Source: Siphonodentalium dalli | Taxonomy: Eukaryota; Mollusca; Scaphopoda; Gadilida; Siphonodentaliidae | Length of the DNA: 64,000 bases | Assembly (NCBI GenBank): GCA_032622095.1 | Contig: CP136067.1 | Location: 59,935,899 to 59,999,898 of the forward strand | Reading direction: 5' to 3' | In this document: positions 23,179-34,968 of the stretch, one piece after another | Layout of the letters: each line of letters begins with the position of its first letter | Numbering within the stretch: the stretch's first letter is position 1 | Notes under the pieces: generated by a model | What the model saw: the letters and a program-made list of their open reading frames with translations, nothing else | What the model was told of the DNA's origin: nothing | Database searches by the model: none | Translations under genes and position numbers: made by a program

Positions 23179-24251
23179 CTAGAATGCACTCACTGGAGCT
23201 GCCTATACTTGCGCCCATCACACATTTGGCATGTGTTGTGGTGTCTTACCAACAGCAGTTTGGTGCTGGCCCCTCGTTTGAGAGGGATCGATAACAAAAC
23301 TCTATATATCAAATCTCAGTTCATCCATCGCTGAAATAGTTGTGTGTACGGACAGAATATCTGTTATCTCAAGTTGATCTATTACACTAATGCTAGTGTT
23401 AGTAATACGTACGAGTTTTTTGACATATTTATAGAACAATATAGACATCTTGCATATAAAGGGTGTGAAAACGATTGCTTGCCGATTATGCTATATTATA
23501 AACCAATTGGGCTAGTGTGACTAGCATGACATAATTACAAATGCCGACACAATTAATTAAAAACACGCGACCATTGGCTAGTCTTTGATTAACAGTGTGT
23601 CAATGAGAACATTCCCCCATTAGCGACTGATCTACAATCTTCGGGAACATATCATCAAAATGTCTATTGCGTTGAGAATGAGAAAGCTTGTTTTCCCAGT
23701 TAATTAATAAGGTATTTTAATAATCCATGTTTCCACATTCACATTTCAGTGCAATTGTTTTTCATTTGAACCACGCGCTCGACTGTTTGGCCGGACTTGA
23801 TTCATATGCACCAGGATCTTTGGCAGATGTTTTGAACTTTCTAGAAATATGTTCGCATCTCACTGTCTCTGCGAAAAAAAAAAATTCCGCCGGGGGGGGG
23901 GGGGGGGGGTCGAAAAAAAAAATACAAGGACCTGGTGGGTGGGTGTCCCCGAGCCCGGAATGCAGATTTTTTCTGATGTCATGCATTTTTTTCTCCAAAA
24001 TCATTTCTAAGACAAATTACAGCTTCAAAATGAATTGAAACAATCAGATTCATAGAGTAGTGAATAGCCTTATACAAGTGAGGGGGTTCTATATTTAAAT
24101 TTGTTGTCCACAATTTCTCCTTTTAACAGTTGAAACCATGGGGTGGGTCCGGTTTTGGTCGAGGAAAAAAATTGCAATAAAAAAAAATCCATTCTCATCT
24201 TTTCTCATAGTTTATCATGGTTTTTAACTTATTATACATAGAGGATACCTG
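23179..24251. other. Unique sequence with homopolymer runs
   Basis: No gene recognised. A run of A, a G18 tract (about 23893-23910) and a second A run interrupt the sequence; the G/C-rich part resembles 25130-25310 (GGGTGGGTGTC, CCAAAA-rich). Confidence 0.3.
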
Positions 24252-24393
24252 CGTGTTTTGAGTGAATACCGGAAGTATCTCATGAGTGGTCACAGTGAGA
24301 TACTGGAATCATCACGAGTTAGGCCACGAGTGATGATTCCAGTATCTCACTGTGACCACGAATGAGGTAATTCTGGTATTCACCCAAAACACG
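24252..24393. mobile_element. Palindromic MITE, 64-bp arms
   Basis: The arms 24252-24315 and 24330-24393 are inverted copies around a 14-bp loop. The outer arm reads CGTGTTTTGAGTGAATACCG, then TATCTCATGAGTG. The element at 61247-61380 shares TGAATRCCGRAA and TATCTCATGAGTG in the same order, so both belong to one family. Confidence 0.75.
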
Positions 24394-25860
24394 AAGGTTT
24401 TCTTTTTGTTATATGCGCTATTTACTAAAATAGATCGAGGAATTAATTCAAAATCGAACTGATTCCGATTTTATATAAAGATGGATAAATACCAACACCC
24501 CGTCCGATCTATGCACAGACATTCCATGTATAGCACTCTACACTGCCAATTTGTTAAGTGTTTCGACCATTTTGTTACACCATGTTTACGAACTGGTGAT
24601 TTGCGCAATAATAACGAGTTGTTCACTGATTGGAGCATTAAAAGGCTCCAGATTCAATCTCAGCATCTAATTTTCAAAAAAATTCGGGGGACGCATTTGG
24701 CAGCTCCTGCTGGGATACTACTCGCCTCGTCATTTTGTAGGAGAGCTACTCGCCACTGGCCTAGAATGATTTTAAGGGGAGCTCCTCATTGCTCACCAGT
24801 GAATTCCCACATGGAGAGGACTGGAACTGTGTTTATTTAATCAAATTGATGGTGTTTTTACTTTACACATGCACATATTTTAACCTATTGCTAATAAGGG
24901 ACACAACTATCCTGTTAAAGTGGGTATTTTACCTTTATAACCATAAATATTTGGGTTTTTAAAGGTTTTGTCACTGGTTTTGTTGGCATATTTTTCAGCC
25001 ATGTGCTTTGTTTGTTTATTTTTTGTGGGTATACTTGATCAGCGTTTTCTCAGTTCCGGTGCAGACACAATGAGAGACCCTTACCCTGCCAACAACACAT
25101 TATTTAGTAGAATTTACAATATTTTCATCAATTTTGGGGGTGGGTGTCACAGACCTGGGTGGGAAAAACTTACGGTCCCGGGTGGGTGCCCCAGACCTGG
25201 GTGGAAAAAACTTACGCTCCCGGGGTGGTGGGTCCCCAAAACTCAAAAACACAAAATTTCCACCTTGTATCCGTCATTCTTTTCCTGACCCACCCCCCCC
25301 CCCCCCGATTCCGCACGCATTTATTTTAGACTTGATCTCCACTCATTTCCTCGAGTTTCAAGTTACATAAAATAGGCTTCTAATGGGCAGTACTATTGCC
25401 CACTTTTGTTTACATGCAGAATATATATATATATTTATAATAATAAAACACGAAGTTGTTGGAAGATTGAATGGTTTAGCCAGTCCGTGTAATACGAGTC
25501 TCGCTGTCTGGACATCGACGCAAACATGTCTGGTGTTTTGCGCGCCCATGTAGCTCGTCACGTCCTGATGTGCGTCGTGGCGTCATGGCGTCTTGATCGG
25601 TTTTCAGAAAGAAATCATTCAATATTGTTCATTTATTAACGATTTATTACCAAAATAAAACCAGATAACGATGCAAATTAAGTATATATGTGGATTTAAA
25701 TTACAATTGATGCAACCATTTCATATTTGCGTGTGCATTATTTACAGTATGTACTTCCGGTATGACGTAACATGTTCGCGGAAGGACAGACAGATGGACA
25801 GGCAGATAAACAGACAGATAAACATGGACTGGCGCAAGTAACGATGCTGCTGCGGCACCA
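24394..25860. other. Unique sequence with a small 2-copy tandem repeat
   Basis: The open frame at 24481-24840 (119 codons) has no recognisable domain and is not called as a gene. At about 25150-25235 a ~45-bp unit (AGACCTGGGTGGRAAAAACT, TCCCGGGGTGG) occurs twice. A (CAGA)n-like stretch lies at 25780-25825. Confidence 0.3.
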
Positions 25861-26102
25861 GTGACGTGGCGATAGAGAGGGGATGTCTCATGCACCCCCA
25901 ACTTTTGTAAAAGTTTTCACCAGTTGGAAATTTCGTACCTGACACAACGTTTGTTGGAAATTTCACACCATCATTATATGTTAAAATTGTTCTTTTAGTT
26001 TATATCGCTCGTGCGATTGGTCTGGTTCAAGGGTACGGGTGCAGTTGGAAATTCCAATGTGGACCCCCCCCCCCCTACGTTGACCCTATATTCACGTCCC
26101 TG
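25861..26102. mobile_element. Short MITE copy, GGACGTGGCGACAGGG-ended family
   Basis: Starts GTGACGTGGCGATAGAGAGG and ends TTCACGTCCCTG, imperfect inverted ends. It carries CAGTTGGAAATTTCGTACCT and GACACAACGTTTGTTGGAAA, shared with the copies at 28.6, 40.5 and 55.3 kb. At about 240 bp it is an internally shortened member. Confidence 0.55.
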
Positions 26103-27384
26103 TTCGACATAGACTAAATAGTGCATGATTCATATTTTTGTCTGGCCTAAACTGACGCGAACGAGCAGTGAATTGTCCATTAACTGAGTACTGACGAGCG
26201 GGCGTTCACTACCAGTATAATCATGTTGTGATCATAGTAATCCGCGTTACGTGACTTCACACAGTTCTGTAAAAATATAGATCTACACCAATATAAACGC
26301 ACCTTAATAGTCCCTTTTAACCGATAATTTTGTCACACGTTATGAACGTTTCTTTCACTATCTGTAGCAGACATTTCGGAATACAGGCCAGGCTTGTACT
26401 AATGGATTGACATATATGTCTTTAACCATTTTATTTCTTTACTGAGCGAATTTGTCCGTTCAGTTATAACAGTATAGACTGTAATGGTCTACTCTAATAA
26501 TCTGTATAGGGTGCCGAAAACACAAACCAGACAGATGACCAGATAGATGAACCAGACAGGTGAACATATATAAATTCACTCTTCAGTGGTCGTATGTTGA
26601 AATTAGTATGTGAACATTCCTTAATGCCACATGGGGTTTTCGATCCAAATTACACCTAATGATATTCGCTTTTGATTTTTTCCCGGTATCGAAATATACA
26701 TCAACTCTACCTTTCTACAAACATTATATTATATCCCATAAAGATGAATTGACGTCAATAAAAATAAAACTTCGAACACAATGTTCGGGCCCCGAACAAA
26801 AACAGTGTCATTTGTATTCCCATATAGACAATATGGTCGTAATGAAATGGTACAATATTCCGTAACCCTCACGGTATAAACACAGTGCCGACAGCAATTT
26901 TCCGGTACTTTGTACCGTTTCAAAACGGATTTTTTTTCCGAAGACCAAAAGCAGGCCGGTAGAATGGTTATAATCATTGTCAAAATATATACGACATACA
27001 CAGTGAAAAGGTTATAGGCATATACATACAATTTAAGCAAGAAAACCATAATCAGAAATGGTAACGCCCTCAAGATTATATTATTACGCATAAATATCAA
27101 TTATAATAAAAAAAAGTTAAATATATTGGTTACATGAATGCACCGCCACAGAATTCCGTTAAAAACAACTAATCCTTCAAATTATTACAAAAACTACGGC
27201 TTATTACTGCAGGTTTCTAATTCACCACACCAGAAGTCTCTAAATGCGGATCAAAAATCGGAGTCATTGTGTTCCCGCCATAAAATCTTCAACAGTGATC
27301 AAGCCATTGTTGATATCTAAACATTGAAAGCAATTAATGCGGTCATAATAGTTACATACTGCAACTATCAATCCAGCGAATTTG
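26103..27384. other. Unique sequence, no gene recognised
   Basis: A 123-codon minus-strand frame (26729-27100) has hydrophobic stretches but no recognisable family and is judged unlikely to be coding. Confidence 0.3.
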
Positions 27385-27950
27385 ATATGATTTATAGAAA
27401 AAACCACTATTATCATGACCGTGTCGTTATTTGTTTAAAATACGTATCAATTGACATATACGCACCCGTTGCCTCATTAAAATCAACAGATTTCGACCAT
27501 TTTAGGGGATCTCCGCGAATTCGTGAAACTCCGCAAATAGACTTCCGCAAACAGGGACCTACTGCGAATTGTCACAACAGGCTATCTATCAGTTGGTTGA
27601 ACACTATTTCCCTTTTTACTAAAGTAAATTAACAAGTAAATATCGAATGACGATACATATATTTGTAAACAAGCAATGCATATAATGTTATTGGGACGAA
27701 AAGTCGCAAGACTTGTTCCGTATTATGATGATCATGATCATGATCATGATATAATTGATAGAACAAACCATTATTATGATGATCGTGTCGTTATTTGTTT
27801 AAAATATGTATCAGTTGACATATACGCACCCGTTCCCTCATTAAAATCAACATATTTCGACCATTTTAGGCGACTTCCGCGAATTCGGGGACATCCGCAA
27901 ATAGACGTCCGCAAACAGGGACCTACTGCGAATTGTCACAACCGGAAAAA
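27385..27950 (+). repeat. Tandem duplication (~360 bp apart) with a preserved open frame
   Basis: Segments 27385-27590 and 27757-27950 are close copies. The same plus-strand frame is open in both and encodes RVVICLKYVSIDIYAPV and RVVICLKYVSVDIYAPV, then QGPTANCHNR in both. There is no indel between the copies in this frame. No family recognised; it may be a duplicated exon or simple sequence duplication. A GATCAT microsatellite lies between them (27727-27751). Confidence 0.45.
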
Positions 27951-28149
27951 GGAAAAAACAATTATCTAATATAAAAGCTCCACAGACACACGGCGCATTC
28001 GACGACACACGGCGATCTAAAAATTTCCCCACCGGTTTGCACCCGATGGGCGTGAATGAGTCTATAATATATTGAGTGAACAAGTGGTTTGAATGGCGTG
28101 AGCCCTGTTAGTGTCGCTATCATGCGCTTGCAAATGTTCTTTAAGGGTT

Positions 28150-28960
28150 CGCTCTGCCACAGAGTTGCACCAGAGTCGTTATTTCGTGGGAGAATCCAAA
28201 ACTGATTACAGGGGCGGGTCTAAACCGCGATTACGCTGATTCTTGGTCAGATTTTGAAATCCACAAGGTCGCCGGTACTATGTTTAATGTTCTCCCAGCG
28301 TCAAATATTGCTCATGTATTTGACACAAGTATTCATTATTATATATTTATAATGTTCATGTTTGTGGTGAAAGTCATGCATTTCTTCGATATGTATATAT
28401 ACATATAGTGGTACCTAATTAGCTGTCAATCCGCACTCAATCATAGCATCTTTTTCAAGTTAAAGTTTGTTTATCGGTGAAGGCAAGAATTTCTAACAGC
28501 TCTCCTGATAAAATTCCGAAGACGTTTTGGAGAACACATGAAACTTGTTAGTTGTACAGGGACGTGTCGACAGGCCCGTCCTGGGATTGATTGGGGGTAT
28601 GTCTACTCCCTCAACAGTTGAAAATTTCTTTCCTGACACAACATTATTTGGACATTTGACACCATATTTAGGTTGGAATTGTTCTCATTGTTTTTCAACC
28701 AGTAATTAGTGAATGAAATGGTTATCAGTTGGTAAGTTTCTTCCAACCTCAGGGTGTGTCAGGTTGGATATTTCCAAGTGGGTGCAAATAGAATTCTGCG
28801 AACATGGGAGTTTGATGTTTAGTTCAAAGGGGGTGGGTGCAGTTGGAAATTTTAAGGTGGACCACCCCATGGGGAAATTGACTGACATTTCGACTATAAT
28901 CCTGCGATCCAATAAAAAGCTTTACATTTATGTTTGTGCGATTGGAAGATGTGTTGTGTC
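28150..28960 (+). repeat. Dispersed repeat plus MITE, inverted relative to 49.2-50.0 kb
   Basis: The whole segment matches the reverse complement of about 49200-50005 at lower identity. In order it has the GGGAGAATC...TTCTCCCAGCGTCAAA part (28190-28310), the CAAGTTAAAGTTTGTTTATC part, a MITE starting GGGACGTGTCGACAGG at 28559, and CTTTACATTTATGTTTGTGC (28920-28939). In the first part a frame with SDFEIHKVAGTMFNVLPAS is open, as in the copies at 34.6 and 49.9 kb. Confidence 0.6.
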
Positions 28961-31104
28961 TTAGGAAATTGGTGTGTTCTTTCGGGATATCCAATGGAAA
29001 TGTCGCCGACTTCATGTTTATCCTACGCCGGAGCTACTCTTACAATGATGTATTTCCGCCTTCTGGTAAATTCCCATGACGAACCTGAACGAAGAGCAGA
29101 ACCAATCAAGTCTAAATACAGAACTATTCAAGTCAACTTTTCAATTCTTCACATAAATATTTGTGTTTCCACTGATTATAAAAGATTTGTTTATTGCATG
29201 TTTTGTTTCTATTGTTGCTTAAATATAATATTCTAACGTTGAAAGTAATGCCAAAGATTCAATATTTGGTGTGCCGACATTTCTAATGTTTTATTGGATT
29301 ATGTGTGTCTTTTTTCCGCAAGCCACGCGGAAGCTTTAAACCACGTGCATTGAATCGAACCAGAATCGCCCTTTGGTTGAATCCAGGTCAATCCACGACA
29401 ACTGTGAAGATTATTGCACGATTCCATCACATTTCTAATTACTAGAAATGTGTTTCTACATTTACTGAAAAAAACAGAGTCGGGTTGACATGTAACATTT
29501 TACGGCCTTTCCTTTCTTCGGACCATTGTTTGCATTCAGACTAGCCACATAGAAGCGAATCAAATTTCGTCTCTTCAAACGAATTTGGTGAAATAGAACC
29601 GGGGAAACCCAATAATGTTGCATTTTGTCGCAAGACATTGATCGCACTGATGAATGGGGGGGGGGGGGGGGGGGGGTATGGAATGTGGCATTTGTTTTCC
29701 TTTTCAAATTAGTTCCAACTTTCCAATTGAGATTGTGCAGAACAAAAAATGGAAGATTCTCTTTTTATTATCGGTTTTAATATTTGAATTACAGTTGTCA
29801 AGAAGTGGATTAATTAGCTACATGTATGGCCCGGAAGATCGGTTCATGTATCCATTGTTAACCCTTCCATATAATTTCCGGGCACGGTGATCCCACTCAT
29901 CCAGATTATGTACCATCATAAGAAATGTGGTACTCCAAAATTAGCCTGACAACACATGCATCGAAGATTGGCCGTGAGAAGATGCACAGAATAAGGAACT
30001 CATCCAAAATACTGATATATGACGAAGCAGAAGCTGGACATGTTCTATACATGTAGTTCAACGAGAACCATACATACAACAGTCTCAACAGATGACCAGC
30101 AAGTTTAAGGTATGTTGAATATACTATACACGACACCTGCTGTACCAGTACACGTACTTGTATTCGAAAGTTTACTTTACAAATGACACAATAGCTTTTA
30201 ATTTATATACATGTATATGTATCTGTACATATTATGGTCATATAAGGCCATGTTTAATTTAATTCTATGTTTAGCGTCAATCGCAGCATATCCTTATTTT
30301 GTGGAAAGTAATAATAAATTTGATTAACTATTGGCAAAATGCACAATTCCATTGTCCCAACGAGTGTCCCCTGTAAACATGCAGATAGGGATACTTATTA
30401 TTAGTCCACAGACAGATGCTTCGGTGCAGCTTCATTGACATAAAATGAATGTAAACAAGATTGGTATTAAAGACATATCATATACTTGTTCGCGTGAAAC
30501 TGATAAATTAGTATTCAGCAATGTCAGCTGGGGGATGTAAAATTTTACTAACATTGCCCAAAAAATCTCAAGCAAATCGACTGTACCACTACATAGAAAA
30601 CATTGTTGGAACTATACGCTCAATTGTAAATATTTACTTCTTGATTCGAGACTTTCCAAACCTTGACGTATCGATGGTGTTATTAGCTTGGTGTCATGAG
30701 GCGTTGCGCATTCACCGAGAAATAACTGCAACTAGCCACGTGGGCGCCGACCAATCAGAATGCTGGATTTAGTGATGACAACACTTAGTGTGTAAATATA
30801 TAAAAATAACTACTTTTAGCAAGAGTATTCTCCATTCTATTTGATCACACGGAGTGTTTCACATCACTTTAATATTTATGCTATATTATAATTACGTTTG
30901 TACTATATAGTATAGTAACTTCAGAAATGTTCCTATCGTGATTAGTTAATAATAAATAATCACCGCATTTTGCATTTAATTCTCAGAATCCTGGATGACG
31001 CTATAAATAAACTTAATTAACCATGGCCTAAAATATATGCATCAGCTGAAATATATTTTGATGAGAATACATAAACAACTTGATACAATTTGATAACCAA
31101 CAGC
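28961..31104. other. Unique sequence, no gene recognised
   Basis: About 2.1 kb with short frames only. It contains a long G homopolymer (29656-29677). An 83-codon frame at 30521-30772 has no recognised domain. Confidence 0.3.
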
Positions 31105-31195
31105 GAACTCAGAAGTCGTTCCGTTCATACTGATTACACTCATAATTAAATCAGGACGAATGTATTCCATTGTGAAAGGAATGACTTCTGAGTTC
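31105..31195. repeat. Inverted repeat, 18-bp arms
   Basis: GAACTCAGAAGTCGTTCC (31105-31122) pairs with GGAATGACTTCTGAGTTC (31178-31195), one mismatch, with a 55-bp spacer. A third related motif, GACTTCTGAATTTATTGTG, follows at 31253. It may be the remains of a small MITE. Confidence 0.5.
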
Positions 31196-31403
31196 TCTGT
31201 GAATTAATAAGCAACCACACAATTATATCACAATACATAATAACACTAAGCTGACTTCTGAATTTATTGTGTTTCAGGTATCCATGACATTTATATTAAG
31301 AATATGGTGTCTCTCTCTCAAAAAATGACAAATTACACAAGGAGAGTCAACTACCTTCGATAGGAGAGAGATCAGCTAAAGGCAGAAACCATCATAATGA
31401 AGT

Positions 31404-31601
31404 TTGGAGTTAATCAACGATGACACCAAAACATTGTTCACCGGTCTGCCATCTTTTGGAGTATTCCTCTGGCTGGTGAAATTGTGTGATTGTGTTCTGC
31501 CAGCTTCAAACGTTATTACCGACCAGGAAGTTGTGATCATCATGTGTATGTGCATGGTTGGTAGACTGAGCGCATACTCTATAGCTGGGTCCATAAGCTA
31601 G
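31404..31601 (+). pseudogene. DDE_4-type transposase N-terminal fragment
   Basis: The frame contains TLFTGLPSFGVFLWLV and, after ~17 residues, DQEVVIIMCMCMVGRLSAYS ending at a stop. The F/LYTGLPSFxVFxxLF motif followed by an L(T/S)xxExxLxxMxxRxGL helix is characteristic of the region before the DDE domain in THAP/Harbinger-related transposases (Pfam DDE_Tnp_4). The catalytic domain is missing. The assignment rests on motif pattern only. Confidence 0.45.
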
Positions 31602-32087
31602 ATAATGATGCAGTGTTTTTTTTGTGTGCAAATATTTCCTGTCAAACTCGATCGATCCACCTCAAAAAAAAAAATTATATGTTTTTTAAATTACTTTTTT
31701 TTTTTTAAACAATTAGACATATTTCTTATGTTGTGAATTTGTATTTTTTTTAAATAACTTTAAAAAAAAACCCATTAGAACATATCTCTCATGTTGTGAA
31801 TTTGTGAGGGTGAACAGGTGTTGTTATAGTACTATAGAACACATTGGTGCTATAAAGTGGTACAAGCCATATACACCTGCTTCCATTTATTTATTTAATA
31901 AACATATATTACTTTCTAAACACCGTGTTTACTTTACCTAAACACCTCGTTTATTGTCTAAACATGTTATGTGTTTAATTACTTAAGCACCTAGGTGTAT
32001 ATTTATCTAAACACATGTATGTGCATAGTTTACCTAAACACATCGCTTAGGTTATAAACACCTCGTTTAACATACACACATGATAAT
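31602..32087. other. AT-rich sequence with CTAAACACAT-type short repeats
   Basis: Poly-T/A tracts (31660-31790) precede a run of degenerate TAAACACCTCG / TAAACACATGT repeats (31905-32100). This could be the untranslated leader or LTR remains of the gag-like element that follows, but no LTR boundaries were found. Confidence 0.3.
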
Positions 32088-33104
32088 GTGTTTATAAAGT
32101 GGGACAAAAAAGTGTTTAGTGATAAACACAGGGTCAGTGGCGATGACCGCCACACAGCAATTGATATGAATAGTAAAGTGGCAGAGCTGGAACAACGATT
32201 TTGGTTGTTGGAGGGCTTAATGCGATTAATCAAATCAAGGCCCAATGATGGTGACCATCATAGGGCAGGGAATCAATAGGGGTAACAAAGCCCACGAGAA
32301 TATGAACCGTAAACCAGTCATTACCACGGCAGTGAAGATAACCGCCACTGTACAGGGGGCAGTAGTTTTATCCAATGACGGTATAAATTACCGTCACACA
32401 ACAGCTAATCTGCACAGTAAATTGACTAACATTGAGCAGCGAATTGGGTTGTTTAAAGACTTAATGCGAATAAACAACCCAAGTGATTATGACAAACATA
32501 GGACAATTCACGAGCATATGTCAGGCCTAGATAATTATAATGCCAGGGACGATAACCGTCTCTTGACATCGGGGCAAGGAGGGCCATCAAGTGACAACTG
32601 TGGTGCCGACCGAATCGGTGTGGCAGGGCAACCCAGTAGGCGGGTCATTAAGGATGGGACGACATGGGAACTGGAGAACCTGTCGCTGTTCAATCAGTAG
32701 CACCCGGGTACCACTTGCCACCGCCATGCAACATTGACTGGACTGCCAATTACAGGATTACCCGGGAATTTCCAGCCCTTTATTACAAATCAGTGGGGTC
32801 AAGGGTCGACTTATCCGATCACACCATACTGGGCAAGCCCAATACAACCCCAGCCTATAACCACCAACCACCCACAACAGGTTGGAATGTCCCAACAGCC
32901 ATGGGGTGACAACCAAAACCGTGGGCCCCAGGCCACAGCCAGGCAATGTCGATGATGCCCAGCAAGTGCAACCATTACGGGAGCACCGTAATGAGCGTCA
33001 TGGTTACTTAGACCAAAATAGGGGAGATGGCTACGGGAGAAGAACTAGGGTTCCCAAGGTATTATCGTATAATAGTACAGGGGCATGGCACGCTTTCCGG
33101 ACAC
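32088..33104 (+). pseudogene. Decayed gag-like open frame of an LTR-type retroelement
   Basis: The coding signal passes through three frames with internal stops (one TAG at 32698-32700). A helical segment (NSKVAELEQRFWLLEGLMRL) is repeated ~240 bp later in diverged form (HSKLTNIEQRIGLFKDLMRI), an internal duplication. A Pro/Gln/Thr-rich linker (32734-32900) follows, then RVPKVLSYNSTGAWHAFRTQF, which fits the start of a Ty3/Gypsy-type Gag core (basic-Pro-x-Y/F-(D/N)G...W.xFxxxF). The match is truncated at 33104 by the poly-T tail of a minus-strand LINE. No protease or reverse transcriptase follows. Confidence 0.5.
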
Positions 33105-34372
33105 AATTTTTTTTATTGTTTGTTTGTTTGTTTTTTTATTGAATAGCAAAACATACACGGAATATCACAGACATATACATTAGCATACGATACTTCAAGG
33201 GCGAGAGGGGAAACTATCTCACTGTCACATGCACACAGTCTTACACTCTTCATTCGCACCTGGTGTCATCATATAATGTTACATGGACATATAATATGTT
33301 GATATCAAATATGGGAGATTGGACACGATACACGACACAGCGCTGCGAAACAGTCAGGATATGTCAAAACAGAAGATACAGCCTCGATGATGGGGGCTAT
33401 ATTAATAGAGTTGTTACCCTTTGTTCTTTGTCGACAAATTAGTTCGTTGTTTACGAATAATAGGTCAATGACTGGCCGTGTTTCAACTTTCTATTCTACC
33501 AATATAATATTGAGATATATATCCGAACGGCCTTTAAAGTGTTGTATCTTATCGGGTTTCGTTTCCAAGTGCTCGTTTCATTAGAAGCCACTTGGTATCG
33601 AACATATTACGTTCAAGTCTGCAGTATGCATTGTATTTTTCGCAATTATACCTAAAGTTGAATTCTGCAATTAAAGCATTCATAGACAATTGGTCCGTTG
33701 TAAATTTTGTTTTGTAAATATCGTTTTTAATAATCAAAATTAAATAATTTGTAATGTTATCCGTTCGATTGCTCATGTTTCCAAGCGTCATTGTCTTTTT
33801 TGTTAAAGGAATGACGAAATTGTTTGATATTGTCCATTTGGAACGCTTGTCTAGGAATGATTGAACATGCGGACACTCCCAAAATATGTGGCATATCGTT
33901 TCTTGTGTTTGACATCGGTTGCAAAGATCGTTTTGTCTAATCTTGGCCAGTTTTAGAAATTTATTGGTAGCTAAAATTCTACAGTTTATACGAAATTGAA
34001 GCCAGTGTAATTTAGTGTCAGACGTGGACTGGAATGGGGCCTTGAAGCAAATATCCCATGGAATGTTGTACTCGCCTAGTTTGGATTCCCATTTCGAGCA
34101 CACGTCCAGTTTCTTGTTTCTCGACACTAGACAGTTGTAAAAATCGCCCACCTTTCGCATTGCGTAATAATAATATGTAATTACTTGGGAGGATTGGTGC
34201 CATCAGGGGATTATTAGGTTGTTTAAGGGTTTTGACACTTTTTTCTGCTTGTCGAAGAAGTGCATGCAAGGTGATGAAATCTGTTCGGACATTAAATGTC
34301 GATAAGAGGGAATGTCTAGTGTGAAATGTGCCATCAGTCTGGAAAAGATCGTTAACGAAAATGATTCCATGT
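33105..34372 (-). mobile_element. 5'-truncated L1/Tx1-type LINE
   Basis: On the minus strand the element enters at 34372 inside ORF2 and ends at 33105 with an (AAAC)n/poly-A tail, seen on the plus strand as TTTTTTTTATTGTTTGTTTG. It sits between the gag-like relic and another repeat copy. The 3'-UTR is about 0.4 kb. Confidence 0.7.
33549..34372 (-). pseudogene. LINE ORF2 C-terminus (end of RT and zf-RVT region)
   Basis: The upstream part reads GIIFVNDLFQTDGTFHT and RTDFITLHALLRQAEKSVKT, the region after the reverse-transcriptase fingers in L1/Tx1-like ORF2. A frameshift near 34160 leads to a 203-codon frame with KAPFQSTSDTKLHWLQFRIN and a zinc-knuckle-like CNRCQTQETICHIFWEC, the typical zf-RVT C-terminal domain. 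The endonuclease and catalytic RT core are missing. Dead copy. Confidence 0.75.
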
Positions 34373-34712
34373 TCTCATCAATAAATACACTTTAACTTGA
34401 AAAAAGATGCGATTAAGTCGGATTGGCAGCTAATAAGGTGTCATGTATATACACATAGAAGAAAAGCATGACTTTCGCAACAACCATAAACATTATAAAT
34501 ATAAGATACAAATGATACCCGTGTCAAATACATGAGCCATGTTTGACGCTGGGAGAACATTAAATCTAGTACCGGCGACCACGTGGATTTCAAAATCTGA
34601 CCTAGAATCCGTGTAATCTCGATTTAGCCCCGCCCCGTAATCGGTTTCGGATTCTGAATCCAGATTCTCCCACAAAATAACGACTCTGGCTCCAAGCTCA
34701 GATGTGCACAAC
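34373..34712 (-). repeat. Dispersed repeat copy (same family as 28150-28500 and 49713-50005)
   Basis: Contains CACTTTAACTTGAA, AGAAAAGCATGACTTTC, CATGAGCCATGTTTGACGCT and GGGAGAACATTAAAT in the same order as at 49.7-50.0 kb. On the minus strand a frame with SDFEIHVVAGTRFNVLPASN is open. The LINE above abuts it exactly. Confidence 0.6.
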
Positions 34713-34968
34713 GTGTAAAGCGGTTACTATGATGAATTTTGTCCGACGGCGTCAAGTTCGTCATGTGATATTACAAAATATAGGCTATATTACTCCATAA
34801 AACGCCGAATGACGATGTTGACTGATTGTTCTATCCGGTTTAAACGTGGGAAATAACCGTTTGTGGTCTAATGGGATATTAATTCAGTCAGTTGATTTAA
34901 ACAATTTAAACAATTCAAACCTAAGAATACATATAAAGAAAGATCATTAAGAGACACGGTGACCTATA

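Noticed and set aside
23727-24038. 103-codon frame crossing the G18 tract
   Set aside because: Gly/Lys runs come from homopolymers; no domain.
24481-24840. 119-codon plus-strand frame
   Set aside because: No recognisable motif, ordinary AT-rich context and no repeat partner; not enough support for a gene.
26729-27100. 123-codon hydrophobic minus-strand frame as a membrane protein
   Set aside because: Hydrophobicity is expected from T-rich codons in AT-rich DNA; no family pattern.
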